Position numbers and translations under genes: made by a program. 50,476 bases of DNA from Clostridiales bacterium (GTDB taxonomy: Bacteria; Bacillota; Clostridia; Christensenellales; QALW01), in assembly GCA_015069575.1 (NCBI GenBank), contig SVIH01000014.1:1-50476 (forward strand), given 5' to 3'. Each line of letters starts with the position of its first letter. The first letter of the stretch is position 1. Positions 43,434 to 50,476 of this stretch are shown piece after piece. The notes beneath the pieces are model-generated. The model was given only the letters and a program-made list of their open reading frames with translations. It searched no databases and was not told the DNA's origin.

Positions 43434-44145
43434 TGTTCTTACCGTATTTCCTGAAATGCTTGAACCTATGATAAATTGCAGTATTTTAGGTAGGGCTATA
43501 AAAAAAGGCATACTTGAAATTGAAGTAATTAATATCCGCGATTTTGCAAAAAGCAAACATAAAAATACCGATGATTACCCCTTTGGTGGTGGTGTAGGTA
43601 TGCTTATGATGGCAGAACCTATATTTTCGGCATTTGAAAATGTGAAAACAGATAATAGCATCAGCATTTATATGTCCCCTCAAGGTGAAACATTAACACC
43701 TGATATTGCAAAAGAACTTTCACAAAATAAACATATAATTATTTTATGTGGTCATTATGAAGGCGTTGACCAAAGGGTTATTGACAACTTAATTGACCGT
43801 GAAATTTCAATAGGGGACTATGTTTTAACAGGCGGTGAACTTGCTGCCCTTGTGGTTATTGATGCAACTGCGCGGTTTATTGATGGCGTTTTAGGTAGTG
43901 TTGATAGCGCCTATGAAGATAGCTTTTCCGATGGTTTGTTGGAAGCACCGCAATATACGCGTCCTGCTGATTTTAACGGATTAAAAGTGCCTGATATTCT
44001 TTTAAGTGGAAATCATAAATTGATTACCGCATGGCAAAGGGAAATGCAGTTAAAAGTAACTCTTGAAAAGCGCCCTGACCTTCTTGAAAAGGCAAATTTA
44101 ACAAAAGAAGATAAAAAAATATTAGAAAAATTGAAAAAACAGTAA
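43423..44145 (+). CDS. trmD: tRNA (guanine37-N1)-methyltransferase TrmD
   Basis: A 240-residue SPOUT-class methyltransferase that methylates G37 of tRNAs to prevent frameshifting. Motifs: MKISVLTVFPEM, 'YPFGGGVGMLM', 'ILCGHYEGVDQRVID', SIGDYVLTGGELA, 'EAPQYTRP' and SGNHKLITAWQ. The ATG at 43423 is used with AAGAGG at 43408-43413; the TTG at 43414 is less likely. It overlaps rimM by 11 bases. The next gene, rplS, has its own promoter and leader. Confidence 0.96.
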   Translation: MKISVLTVFPEMLEPMINCSILGRAIKKGILEIEVINIRDFAKSKHKNTDDYPFGGGVGMLMMAEPIFSAFENVKTDNSISIYMSPQGETLTPDIAKELSQNKHIIILCGHYEGVDQRVIDNLIDREISIGDYVLTGGELAALVVIDATARFIDGVLGSVDSAYEDSFSDGLLEAPQYTRPADFNGLKVPDILLSGNHKLITAWQREMQLKVTLEKRPDLLEKANLTKEDKKILEKLKKQ

Positions 44146-44152
44146 AAAACGC

Positions 44153-44181
44153 TTGCTTAAAAATATAAGTTATGGTATATT
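44153..44181 (+). promoter_or_regulatory. Promoter of rplS
   Basis: TTGCTT (44153-44158), 17-bp spacer, TATATT (44176-44181), starting right after trmD. Confidence 0.6.
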
Positions 44182-44187
44182 AATTAA

Positions 44188-44261
44188 GCTTGATAAATTC
44201 GGGTGGTCCGCTTGGCCGTTAGCTTCGCGCCAATGAACACCTATGTTATAAGGAGAAAGAT
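44188..44261 (+). promoter_or_regulatory. Probable L19 leader in front of rplS
   Basis: The leader contains GGTG...CACC outer arms (44202-44244 region) around an inner TTGGC/GCCAA hairpin, followed by GTTATAAGGAG. L19 leaders before rplS are a known Firmicutes regulatory RNA that binds the protein. The match here rests on position and a plausible fold, not on a covariance model. Confidence 0.5.
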
Positions 44262-44603
44262 ATGGAACTTATTAAGGCTATTGAAGCAGAACAGCTTCGC
44301 ACAGATCTTCCAGATTTCAACGTTGGTGATACCGTTAAGGTAATGGTTAAGGTTGTTGAAGGAAATCGCGAAAGATTACAGGCTTTTGAAGGCACTGTTA
44401 TTGCTCGCAAAAATGGTAGCACTCGTGAAACCTTTACTGTTCGCCGTGTGGCTTACGGTGTTGGTGTTGAGCGTACATTCCCTGTACATTCACCCAGAAT
44501 CGGTTCTATTACAGTTGTTCGCCGTGGTCGCGTACGTAGGGCTAAACTCTATTATCTTCGTGATCGTGTTGGTAAAGCAGCTAAAGTTAAAGAAATTCAG
44601 TAA
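44262..44603 (+). CDS. rplS: 50S ribosomal protein L19
   Basis: A 113-residue protein at the 30S-50S interface. Recognised by '[20 protein letters not shown]', [25 protein letters not shown] and the end [15 protein letters not shown]. It follows trmD in the standard order and ends with a terminator. AAGGAG precedes the ATG. Length normal. Confidence 0.97.
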   Translation: MELIKAIEAEQLRTDLPDFNVGDTVKVMVKVVEGNRERLQAFEGTVIARKNGSTRETFTVRRVAYGVGVERTFPVHSPRIGSITVVRRGRVRRAKLYYLRDRVGKAAKVKEIQ

Positions 44604-44607
44604 TAAA

Positions 44608-44642
44608 AAAGGTGTGTGGTTTTTATCACACACTTTTTTTAT
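44608..44642 (+). terminator. Terminator of rplS
   Basis: GTGTGTGGT pairs with ATCACACAC (one G-U), followed by seven T residues. Confidence 0.88.
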
Positions 44643-44704
44643 TGATTTAAATTTTACTAAATTGTAAATTAACCCAAAAACACACATATTTTTGACATTG
44701 GGTA

Positions 44705-44733
44705 TTGACTATTATCAGTTAAAAGAGTATAAT
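44705..44733 (+). promoter_or_regulatory. Promoter of the orphan membrane protein
   Basis: TTGACT (44705-44710), 17-bp spacer, TATAAT (44728-44733). The -10 overlaps the 5' half of a perfect palindrome. Confidence 0.75.
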
Positions 44734-44751
44734 TGTAGTGTTACAATTATA
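44728..44751. promoter_or_regulatory. Perfect 24-bp palindrome over the -10 and start region, likely operator
   Basis: TATAATTGTA and TACAATTATA are exact inverted copies of 10 bp, separated by GTGT. It covers the -10 and probable +1, where a bound dimeric repressor would block transcription. It could instead form an RNA stem. Regulator not identifiable. Confidence 0.6.
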
Positions 44752-44763
44752 AGGGGGTTTCTT

Positions 44764-46017
44764 ATGAACAAGATCTTAAATATTAACAGCTTTTTCACTA
44801 AAATTATTTTAGCTGTACTTTCATTTGCTGTTATTGTATGTATTTTTATTCCGTATCTTCAGATTCCTGCAGTTGATTCTGTACAGGATGTTGATGTTGA
44901 TAATAAAACATTAGATAGAAAAATAGGTAAAAATCAAAGCACATTTAATATTTCTGAGTTTACTTCAGCAAGTTGTCCTGCATTTGAACTTTATAAGGAT
45001 GAAGCCCTTACTGAAACTGTTGATAAAACAAAAGTTCCGTTAACAGGTGATTCATGTACATATTATTTTGCAACATATGCATATGGTTATGATGTTAATA
45101 ATAAAGAAGCAGATCTTCAAAAAAATCTTTTAAGAACATATACCGTTGTATTCAATAAGGATGTAAAAAATAATTCATCAGTTTTGGTTAATCGTGACGT
45201 TACAAAAGGAACAATAACTATCCGTGTTCCAAAGGCAACAACTTTTGATTTTTCAAGGGTTATTGATACAAAAACTGCATGGTTAAAACAGGATACAAAA
45301 TCACCGCAACAGTTCTCAAGCATAAGTGATAAAGAACTTAAAAGCATTCCTCTTGATCCAGGTCAGGTACTTTCATATTACGCTGCGATCACACTTAAAT
45401 CAGAAGTTGATCCTACTGCAGTATTACTTGGCAAGGCAGAAGAAGGTTCAGGTCCTGTATATCTTCCTTTAGATGTTTATACCCTTACTATTGAAAGAGA
45501 TGCATTACATAATACACTTCCTGTTGTTGGTGAAATCGGTGGAAGCGTTATGTCAACACAGGCAAATGGTAAGATGGATTTTTACGATGACGATGCATTT
45601 ATGTTTGTATTTATGATTTTAGGTGCAGTGTCAGCTCTTTTTGCTTTCGTTATTCCTAATAAGTTCAAGTTAATAGAATTAGTTATTGCTGAACTTATGG
45701 GTGTTGGTCTTATTATTCTTCCAATACTTGATATGAATTTTTATACAAAGCATAATTTCCTTGTTGATGCTGGTGCCTATATTTTAATTGTATTAGGCGT
45801 ACTTATAATGCTTGTTGCAGTATGGGATTATATCAGATGCAGTGCTGAATATAGGGCAGAAATGATTCATATTTACGGTGAAGATTACTTTGATCCTGCA
45901 AGAAAGGCTGCAATTAAAGCAGAATTTAAAGAAAAAGACTTAGCTTATAAAGCTGAATTAAAAGCAAATAAGGAAGCATTAAAGGCTGAGAAAAAAGCAG
46001 GCAAAGCAGCAAAATAA
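44764..46017 (+). CDS. Hypothetical membrane protein with Lys/Ala-rich tail
   Basis: A 417-residue protein of no family that I recognise. One membrane segment lies at about 10-32. An outside, strand-rich region of about 240 residues follows, with a pair of Cys (in [10 protein letters not shown] and GDSCTYYFA) that might form a disulfide. Three more hydrophobic helices lie at about 277-355. The last 35 residues are a Lys/Ala/Glu-rich helix ([20 protein letters not shown]) on the inside. The ATG at 44764 is preceded by AAGGGGG. It stands alone between rplS and mnmA. The tail could bind nucleic acid or acidic partners, but that is only inference. Confidence 0.7.
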   Translation: MNKILNINSFFTKIILAVLSFAVIVCIFIPYLQIPAVDSVQDVDVDNKTLDRKIGKNQSTFNISEFTSASCPAFELYKDEALTETVDKTKVPLTGDSCTYYFATYAYGYDVNNKEADLQKNLLRTYTVVFNKDVKNNSSVLVNRDVTKGTITIRVPKATTFDFSRVIDTKTAWLKQDTKSPQQFSSISDKELKSIPLDPGQVLSYYAAITLKSEVDPTAVLLGKAEEGSGPVYLPLDVYTLTIERDALHNTLPVVGEIGGSVMSTQANGKMDFYDDDAFMFVFMILGAVSALFAFVIPNKFKLIELVIAELMGVGLIILPILDMNFYTKHNFLVDAGAYILIVLGVLIMLVAVWDYIRCSAEYRAEMIHIYGEDYFDPARKAAIKAEFKEKDLAYKAELKANKEALKAEKKAGKAAK

Positions 46018-46019
46018 AT

Positions 46020-46048
46020 TATAAGCCCCGAATTTTTCGGGGCTTTTT
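46020..46048 (+). terminator. Terminator after the orphan membrane protein
   Basis: AGCCCCGAA pairs with TTCGGGGCT, followed by TTTTT. The mnmA ribosome binding site begins right behind it, so mnmA depends on read-through or an unseen promoter. Confidence 0.88.
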
Positions 46049-46061
46049 TAAAGGTGAAAAA

Positions 46062-47135
46062 ATGAAAGTAGTTATTGGAATGTCAGGTGGCGTAGATTCT
46101 TCTGTTGCAGCATATTTGTTAAAGCAACAGGGGTATGACTGCGTTGGCATTTTTATGAAAAATTGGGAAGAAGATACTGATGATGGTCAATGCACCGCGC
46201 AACAGGATTATGATGATGTGCGTCAGGTGTGCGATAAAATAGGTATTCCATATTATTCTGTAAACTTTGCAAAAGAATATTGGGATAAAGTATTTTCTAT
46301 TTTTTTACAGGAATATTCATTGGGCAGAACACCTAATCCTGATGTTTTATGTAATAAAGAAATAAAATTTGATGCATTTTTAAATTTTGCACTTTCTATA
46401 AATGCACAAGGTGTAGCAACAGGGCACTATGCCCGCCTTGAAAAGCGTGATGGATTAAATACACTTTTAAGGGCAAAGGATCTGAATAAAGATCAAACTT
46501 ATTTTTTATATGCATTAAATCAGCAACAGCTTTCGCCTGTTATGTTTCCTATCGGCAACATTGAAAAGCCTGAACTAAGGGAAATCGCAAAAAAAGCAGG
46601 GCTTGATACATGGCAAAAGAAAGATTCAACAGGCATCTGTTTTATTGGTGAAAGAAGATTTCGTGAATTTTTAAGCACCTTTTTACCCGCAGGAAAAGGC
46701 GATATACTTTCTTTAGATGGCAAAAAAATAGGCACCCACGATGGCGCCATGTATTATACATTAGGTCAACGCCACGGTCTTGGAATCGGCGGAAGCAATA
46801 CAGGTAGCGGTGAACCTTGGTTTGTTGTTGATAAAGATATTAAAAATAATATCGTTTATGCGGCACAAGGTGAACATCCTTTGCTTTATTCAAAAGGATC
46901 ACAGGCATCAAATCTTACTTTTATTGCAGGTGAACCACCTAAAAAAAGTTTTGATTGCACTGCAAAATTCAGATACCGTCAGCCTGACCAACAGGTTCAT
47001 GTTGAAATTGATCAGGGTGTTATGCATATAACACACAAAACGCCCCAGCGTGCAGTAACACCGGGGCAATCAGTAGTTCTTTATGATAACGAAGTATGTC
47101 TTGGCGGCGGAATCATCGATTCTGTTGTTCGTTAG
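46062..47135 (+). CDS. mnmA: tRNA-specific 2-thiouridylase MnmA
   Basis: A 357-residue enzyme that puts sulfur on U34 of tRNA for Lys, Glu and Gln; it complements MnmE/MnmG, encoded earlier in the window. The PP-loop GMSGGVDSS is at 6-14, catalytic Cys97 (in VLCNKEIKF) and Cys193 (in [12 protein letters not shown]) are both present, and the middle domain has ATGHYARL and [16 protein letters not shown] precedes the ATG. Its final 23 bases overlap the end of the convergent helicase gene. Confidence 0.96.
   Translation: MKVVIGMSGGVDSSVAAYLLKQQGYDCVGIFMKNWEEDTDDGQCTAQQDYDDVRQVCDKIGIPYYSVNFAKEYWDKVFSIFLQEYSLGRTPNPDVLCNKEIKFDAFLNFALSINAQGVATGHYARLEKRDGLNTLLRAKDLNKDQTYFLYALNQQQLSPVMFPIGNIEKPELREIAKKAGLDTWQKKDSTGICFIGERRFREFLSTFLPAGKGDILSLDGKKIGTHDGAMYYTLGQRHGLGIGGSNTGSGEPWFVVDKDIKNNIVYAAQGEHPLLYSKGSQASNLTFIAGEPPKKSFDCTAKFRYRQPDQQVHVEIDQGVMHITHKTPQRAVTPGQSVVLYDNEVCLGGGIIDSVVR
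47036..47067 (-). terminator. Possible terminator of the helicase gene inside mnmA
   Basis: On the minus strand GCCCC and GTG pair with CAC and GGGGC around a short loop, followed by GTTTTGTGTG. It is the only hairpin after the helicase stop. The T-run is short. Confidence 0.35.
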
Positions 47136-49374
47136 GAATAACATCATTTTTGATTGTAGTGATATTCCAATGGTTTGGCAGAAGATTTTTATATTTTCTA
47201 AAACGGTCATCCATTAAAATAATAAAACCTTTATCATTTTCATTTCTTATAAGTCTGCCTGAAGCCTGGCAGACTTTATTTATTCCCGGATAAGTGTAAG
47301 CATATTCAAAACCTTTTTTGTATTTTTCTTCAAAATGTTGTTGAATAAGGTTTCTTGTTTCGTTAAATTGGGGCAGAGCAACACCAACAATTATAATGCC
47401 GTTTAAATGTTTTATATCAATTCCTTCACTAAAATGGCTACCCATAATTGCCAACGCGCAAACATTACCATTTTCTTTAAAATTATCTAAAAATGCCTGG
47501 CGGGCAGTTTGATCAGCATCAGAAGGCTGTAATATAGCAGAAGTTTCCATAAAAGCAAAAACTTCATTCATAAATTTATATGACGGAAAATATATTAATA
47601 CATTTCCTTTAACCTGCTGGTAGTATTTATCGATTTTTTGCGCAATAATGCTGTAATTTTTTTCTCGGTTAGCATATCTTGTGTCAATAGAATAATCCGC
47701 AAATACTTTTAAGTTATTTGGGTCAAAAGGGTATTCAGTTAAATAACCAAAGGATTCACTATTTGGTAAAATACTGTTTTTATAAAAATCGTAAGGGGTA
47801 AGCGTAGCTGAATACAATATACAAGATGATCCTTTTTGTATAGAATTCTCAAGAAATTCTGAGGGATCAAGGCATACAACAGAAAGATTTTTGCTTGTTG
47901 CAAAAATACTGAAATCATTACAATTATAATATTCAACAATAGTATTAAATCGCAAAAGTTCTTTTTGATATAAAGACGCTTGGCTTGGAATTAAACTTGT
48001 TTTAGAAAATTTATTTATTACTTCATTATTTTGTAATATGGCATAAACAAGATTTTTAAGGTCACTATCAGTTAGTTCCTGCGTCAAAGAATACTGTTTT
48101 ATTAATTTATTTAATTGCGTTAATATTTTGCCAAAAGATTTGTATAAAGGATGTTCTTTACTAAATAATTTTTTAATTTCTCTAAGATCTTGTTGCTCAA
48201 TAGTAAAAGAATACATATCCCGCCCGCGTTCAATAAGATTATGCGCTTCGTCAATTAGAAAAATATAATTTCCCGAACTATCAAAAAAGCGTTTTAAGTA
48301 AACTACAGGATCAAATAAATAGTTATAATCGCCAATGATAACAGAAGAAAATAAAGATAATTCCAGTGAAAGTTCATAAGGACAGATCTGATATTTTTCA
48401 CTGAATTTTTTTATATTTTCATAATTAAAATTATCTTCTTTTAAAATTTCAGGTAATGCATCATGAACTTTTTTATAATAATTCTCAGAATATGGGCAGT
48501 AATCGGGGGTGCAATCCTGTTTTTCCATAGGACAGCATTTTGCTTTTGCATTTATTACAGTGCTTTTGATTTTAAGGCCATCTTTTCGCATTAAATCAAG
48601 CGCTTGTTCAGTAACGGTCATAGTTTGATTTTTTGCGTTTAAACAAAAAATGCGTGTATCTTCATCTTTTAAATATTTAACAGCAGGAAAAAGCGCCATA
48701 AGTGTTTTTCCTGTGCCTGTTGGTGCCTGTAAAAACAGGTTTTTATTTTTACTTAAGGCAGAATATATCTGTTTTGCACCTTCTTTTTGACCTTTTCTAT
48801 AAGTTTTAAAAGGAAATTGAAGTTTATCAACAGTTTTTACTAAGTTTTTGCGGTATTTAATCTGGCTTTTAATTAAAATGCCATACTCGTTTATCATTTC
48901 CTTAAAAACGCTTAATAAAGCATCAGAAGGAAATGAATACTCAAAATCAACAATACTGTTATCGTTAAGGCAATAATAACTTAAACGACCTTTTATTTCT
49001 TTTAGTCCGTTTTTTTGTGCATAAATGCAGGCGTAAATCATCATTTGTGCCTTGTGTGCGCGCTTCAGGGGTGCTTTAATGGATTCAGCAGCACAGTATG
49101 TAGATTTAATTTCATGAATATAATAAGATTTTTTATCAAAGAATATTCCGTCTGCGCGCCCTTGAATTTTTAAAGAAAAATCCTGAAAATTTTCTGTGTA
49201 TTCAAGGGGAACTTCCTTTTCATATTTAATGGATTCATCTTCTTTATAAATGTTTTGAAGTTTTTTATGGGCACTTGTACCTTCAAACATTCTCTCTAAT
49301 GTAGGCATTACCCCTAATGAACCTTCAGGAAAGCAAAATTCGCTTAATTCTCCTGCAGAAATCTGTATAAGCAT
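47113..49374 (-). CDS. Fused PD-(D/E)XK nuclease and XPD/DinG-type DNA helicase
   Basis: A 753-residue protein. Residues about 1-165 look like a RecB/Cas4-type nuclease: GRADG (Asp75), EIK (Glu88, Lys90) and [10 protein letters not shown] (Gln110, Tyr114). Residues 190-745 form a superfamily 2 helicase of the XPD/DinG group: Walker A APTGTGKT (217-224), an iron-sulfur-type Cys set (Cys280 or 281, 288, 293 and 331) and DEAH (375-378), then a C-terminal helicase half with [24 protein letters not shown] and '[20 protein letters not shown]'. Such proteins unwind 5'-tailed DNA in repair; the nuclease fusion would add cleavage. AAGGAGGTG precedes the ATG. It overlaps mnmA tail to tail. Confidence 0.85.
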   Translation of the reverse strand: MLIQISAGELSEFCFPEGSLGVMPTLERMFEGTSAHKKLQNIYKEDESIKYEKEVPLEYTENFQDFSLKIQGRADGIFFDKKSYYIHEIKSTYCAAESIKAPLKRAHKAQMMIYACIYAQKNGLKEIKGRLSYYCLNDNSIVDFEYSFPSDALLSVFKEMINEYGILIKSQIKYRKNLVKTVDKLQFPFKTYRKGQKEGAKQIYSALSKNKNLFLQAPTGTGKTLMALFPAVKYLKDEDTRIFCLNAKNQTMTVTEQALDLMRKDGLKIKSTVINAKAKCCPMEKQDCTPDYCPYSENYYKKVHDALPEILKEDNFNYENIKKFSEKYQICPYELSLELSLFSSVIIGDYNYLFDPVVYLKRFFDSSGNYIFLIDEAHNLIERGRDMYSFTIEQQDLREIKKLFSKEHPLYKSFGKILTQLNKLIKQYSLTQELTDSDLKNLVYAILQNNEVINKFSKTSLIPSQASLYQKELLRFNTIVEYYNCNDFSIFATSKNLSVVCLDPSEFLENSIQKGSSCILYSATLTPYDFYKNSILPNSESFGYLTEYPFDPNNLKVFADYSIDTRYANREKNYSIIAQKIDKYYQQVKGNVLIYFPSYKFMNEVFAFMETSAILQPSDADQTARQAFLDNFKENGNVCALAIMGSHFSEGIDIKHLNGIIIVGVALPQFNETRNLIQQHFEEKYKKGFEYAYTYPGINKVCQASGRLIRNENDKGFIILMDDRFRKYKNLLPNHWNITTIKNDVIPNEQQNR

Positions 49375-49407
49375 AGGGTAACACCTCCTTAAAAAATTAG
49401 TAAAAAC

Positions 49408-49436
49408 ATTATAACATTTTTCAAAATTAAAGTAAA
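49408..49436 (-). promoter_or_regulatory. Promoter of the nuclease-helicase gene
   Basis: Minus strand TTTACT (49431-49436), 17-bp spacer, TATAAT (49408-49413). Confidence 0.7.
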
Positions 49437-49442
49437 CAGTAA

Positions 49443-49471
49443 TTGACTTAGCAAAGCCAAAATGGTAAAAT
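49443..49471 (+). promoter_or_regulatory. Promoter of pyrR
   Basis: TTGACT (49443-49448), 17-bp spacer, TAAAAT (49466-49471), 30 bp before the start codon. Confidence 0.65.
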
Positions 49472-49501
49472 ATACTTGATAATCAATAAAGGAATGACAG
49501 T

Positions 49502-50029
49502 ATGCGCAAAAAAGCAGAAATTATGAATAATGATGGGATAAACAGGGCTTTAACCCGTATTTCTCATGAAATTTTAGAAAAAAATAATGGTGCTAGTGAT
49601 TTAGTAATTGTTGGCATTAAGCGCGGCGGGGTATCCCTTGCAAAATTCATTCACCAAAAGATAGGACAGATTGAAGGGAAAAATCCTGAGTATGCTGAAC
49701 TTGATACTACCTTGTACCGTGATGATATAGAAAAATCAACAGTCGAAAACAAGCAAACATCAAGTTTTCAGGTTAATGGCAAAAATATTGTGCTTGTTGA
49801 TGATGTTATGTTTACAGGAAGAACGGTTCGCGCTGCCATTGATTGTATTATGGATATGGGCAGGCCCCAATGCATCAGATTGGCTGTGCTCATTGATAGG
49901 GGGCACAGGGAATTGCCTATTCGCGCTGATTATGTTGGTAAAAATGTTCCCACCAGCCTTGACGAGTTGATTAAGGTTTCCACCGATGAATCTGATGGCG
50001 GAAAAAATGTAATTTTGTATGAAAAATAA
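49502..50029 (+). CDS. pyrR: Bifunctional PyrR: pyrimidine operon attenuator and uracil phosphoribosyltransferase
   Basis: A 175-residue type I phosphoribosyltransferase. The PRPP motif VLVDDVMFTGRTV is at 97-109, KRGGVSLA (about 40-47) and 'VLIDRGHRELPIRADYVGKN' fit PyrR. In Firmicutes it senses UMP and binds pyr leader RNA to cause termination, and it also makes UMP from uracil. Here it stands alone, with no other pyr genes and no PyrR-binding leader visible in front of it. A terminator follows at once, so its RNA targets must be elsewhere. Confidence 0.93.
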   Translation: MRKKAEIMNNDGINRALTRISHEILEKNNGASDLVIVGIKRGGVSLAKFIHQKIGQIEGKNPEYAELDTTLYRDDIEKSTVENKQTSSFQVNGKNIVLVDDVMFTGRTVRAAIDCIMDMGRPQCIRLAVLIDRGHRELPIRADYVGKNVPTSLDELIKVSTDESDGGKNVILYEK

Positions 50030-50033
50030 AAGT

Positions 50034-50058
50034 CAGGGCAATTATGCCCGATTTTTTT
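50034..50058 (+). terminator. Terminator of pyrR
   Basis: GGGCA pairs with TGCCC around ATTA, then GATTTTTTT. Confidence 0.8.
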
Positions 50059-50074
50059 ATAGAAAATGCCGAAT

Positions 50075-50103
50075 TTGACAACTAATATTTCGTGAATTAT
50101 TAT
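50075..50103 (+). promoter_or_regulatory. Promoter of the truncated last gene
   Basis: TTGACA (50075-50080), 17-bp spacer, TATTAT (50098-50103). It predicts a leader of about 215 bases before the GTG at 50327. Confidence 0.6.
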
Positions 50104-50326
50104 CGCTTATTGTTAGGGGTTAATAAAATCCTCTAAAAGTCTTGCAAACAAAAGGTTTTTCGCAAAAAACTCATTTCAACTTGTTATGACTTATTATTTC
50201 GTTTTACCCTTGCCCAAAAGTATTATAAGGGCAAAATCAAGGGCAAGAATCATTTGAATTTTAGATTTTAAGTATTGGAAAACGAATTGTTGCAATGTGA
50301 ATTTACAAATGAATTGAGGAATTATC
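50104..50326 (+). promoter_or_regulatory. Long structured leader of the last gene
   Basis: The stretch has no gene. The CTTGCCC arm at 50209-50215 can pair either with GGGCAA at 50229-50234 or with GGGCAAG at 50241-50247, two exclusive hairpins. Further on, TGCAATGTGA (50291-50300) pairs perfectly with TCACATTGCA (50352-50361) inside the coding start, extended by imperfect pairs. I match it to no known riboswitch. Confidence 0.5.
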
Positions 50327-50476
50327 GTGAAGATATCCAAATTATTCGTAATCACATTGCAGTCAAAAGCCAGACTAATTTTCTTTGCTATTGCATCCGC
50401 CTATAATTTACTGTTGGGTTTGTATTTAAAAGATTTTCTTGTTTTATCTCAAACGCTTACAGTATTCTATTTGCTG
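50327..50476 (+). CDS. Membrane protein, N-terminal 50 residues (cut by window end)
   Basis: GTG at 50327 is preceded by GAGGA (50316-50320) with 6-bp spacing, and the frame stays open to the last base. The 50 residues begin with a basic stretch and have two hydrophobic segments (LIFFAIASAYNLLLGLYL and LVLSQTLTVFYLL), so it is an integral membrane or exported protein. The family cannot be told from this much. Its ribosome binding site and start codon lie in the loop of a long hairpin. Confidence 0.55.
   Translation, partial: MKISKLFVITLQSKARLIFFAIASAYNLLLGLYLKDFLVLSQTLTVFYLL

Noticed and set aside
1-50476. Prophage, transposon or integrated element
   Set aside because: No transposase, integrase, phage structural gene, terminal repeat or target duplication is seen anywhere in the window.

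Overview
The window is low-GC DNA that reads as a chromosomal segment of an anaerobic, Gram-positive-type Firmicute of the class Clostridia. The evidence is near-consensus sigma-A promoters (TTGACA/TATAAT with 17 bp spacers), purine-rich ribosome binding sites, some TTG and GTG starts, WhiA, RapZ, YlxM, PyrR, a YabN-type MazG, a SpoVB/MurJ-type flippase, and an oxygen-sensitive 2-oxoacid:ferredoxin oxidoreductase. I cannot name a genus. I see no transposase, integrase, prophage, CRISPR array, rRNA or tRNA.

Region 1 (1-6770) is accessory. After the tail of an unidentified gene and a terminator comes a two-gene unit: a protein with a CAP12/TIR-like nucleotide-binding domain plus a long helical region, then a small HEPN-motif protein with a C-terminal membrane anchor. 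This resembles an abortive-infection or antiphage module and is the best candidate for an undescribed system. Next are an AraC regulator divergent from a PIG-L deacetylase, with overlapping promoters and three phased repeats; a lipoprotein with an RsgI-like domain and a Pro/Thr linker; and a sodium:solute symporter.

Region 2 (6871-12730) is a five-gene operon: acyl/aryl-CoA synthetase, iorA, iorB, phenylacetate-CoA ligase (paaK) and a double-ACT protein. Together they would interconvert arylpyruvates, aryl-CoAs and aryl acids with ferredoxin. Region 3 (12736-15000) holds thiN, a KDPG-type aldolase and a PAP2 phosphatase.

Region 4 (15028-22482) has hup, mazG (yabN) and murJ/spoVB on the minus strand, divergent from mnmE-mnmG-rsmG. 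Region 5 (22489-26072) holds an orphan protein, a secreted membrane-anchored adhesin-like protein and a stand-alone solute-binding-like protein.

Region 6 (26088-44642) is conserved core: murB-PHP-rapZ-whiA-dnaE-pfkA, then plsX-acpP-rnc-smc-ftsY, ylxM-ffh-rpsP-khpA-rimM-trmD, and rplS with its own leader. The yvcK/glmR gene usually found between rapZ and whiA is absent. These genes link cell-wall precursor supply, division control, replication, glycolysis, phospholipid synthesis, chromosome condensation, SRP targeting and ribosome maturation.

Region 7 (44705-50476) has an orphan membrane protein behind a strongly palindromic promoter, mnmA, a nuclease-helicase fusion that overlaps mnmA tail to tail, pyrR, and a gene cut by the window end whose long leader places its ribosome binding site in a hairpin loop.
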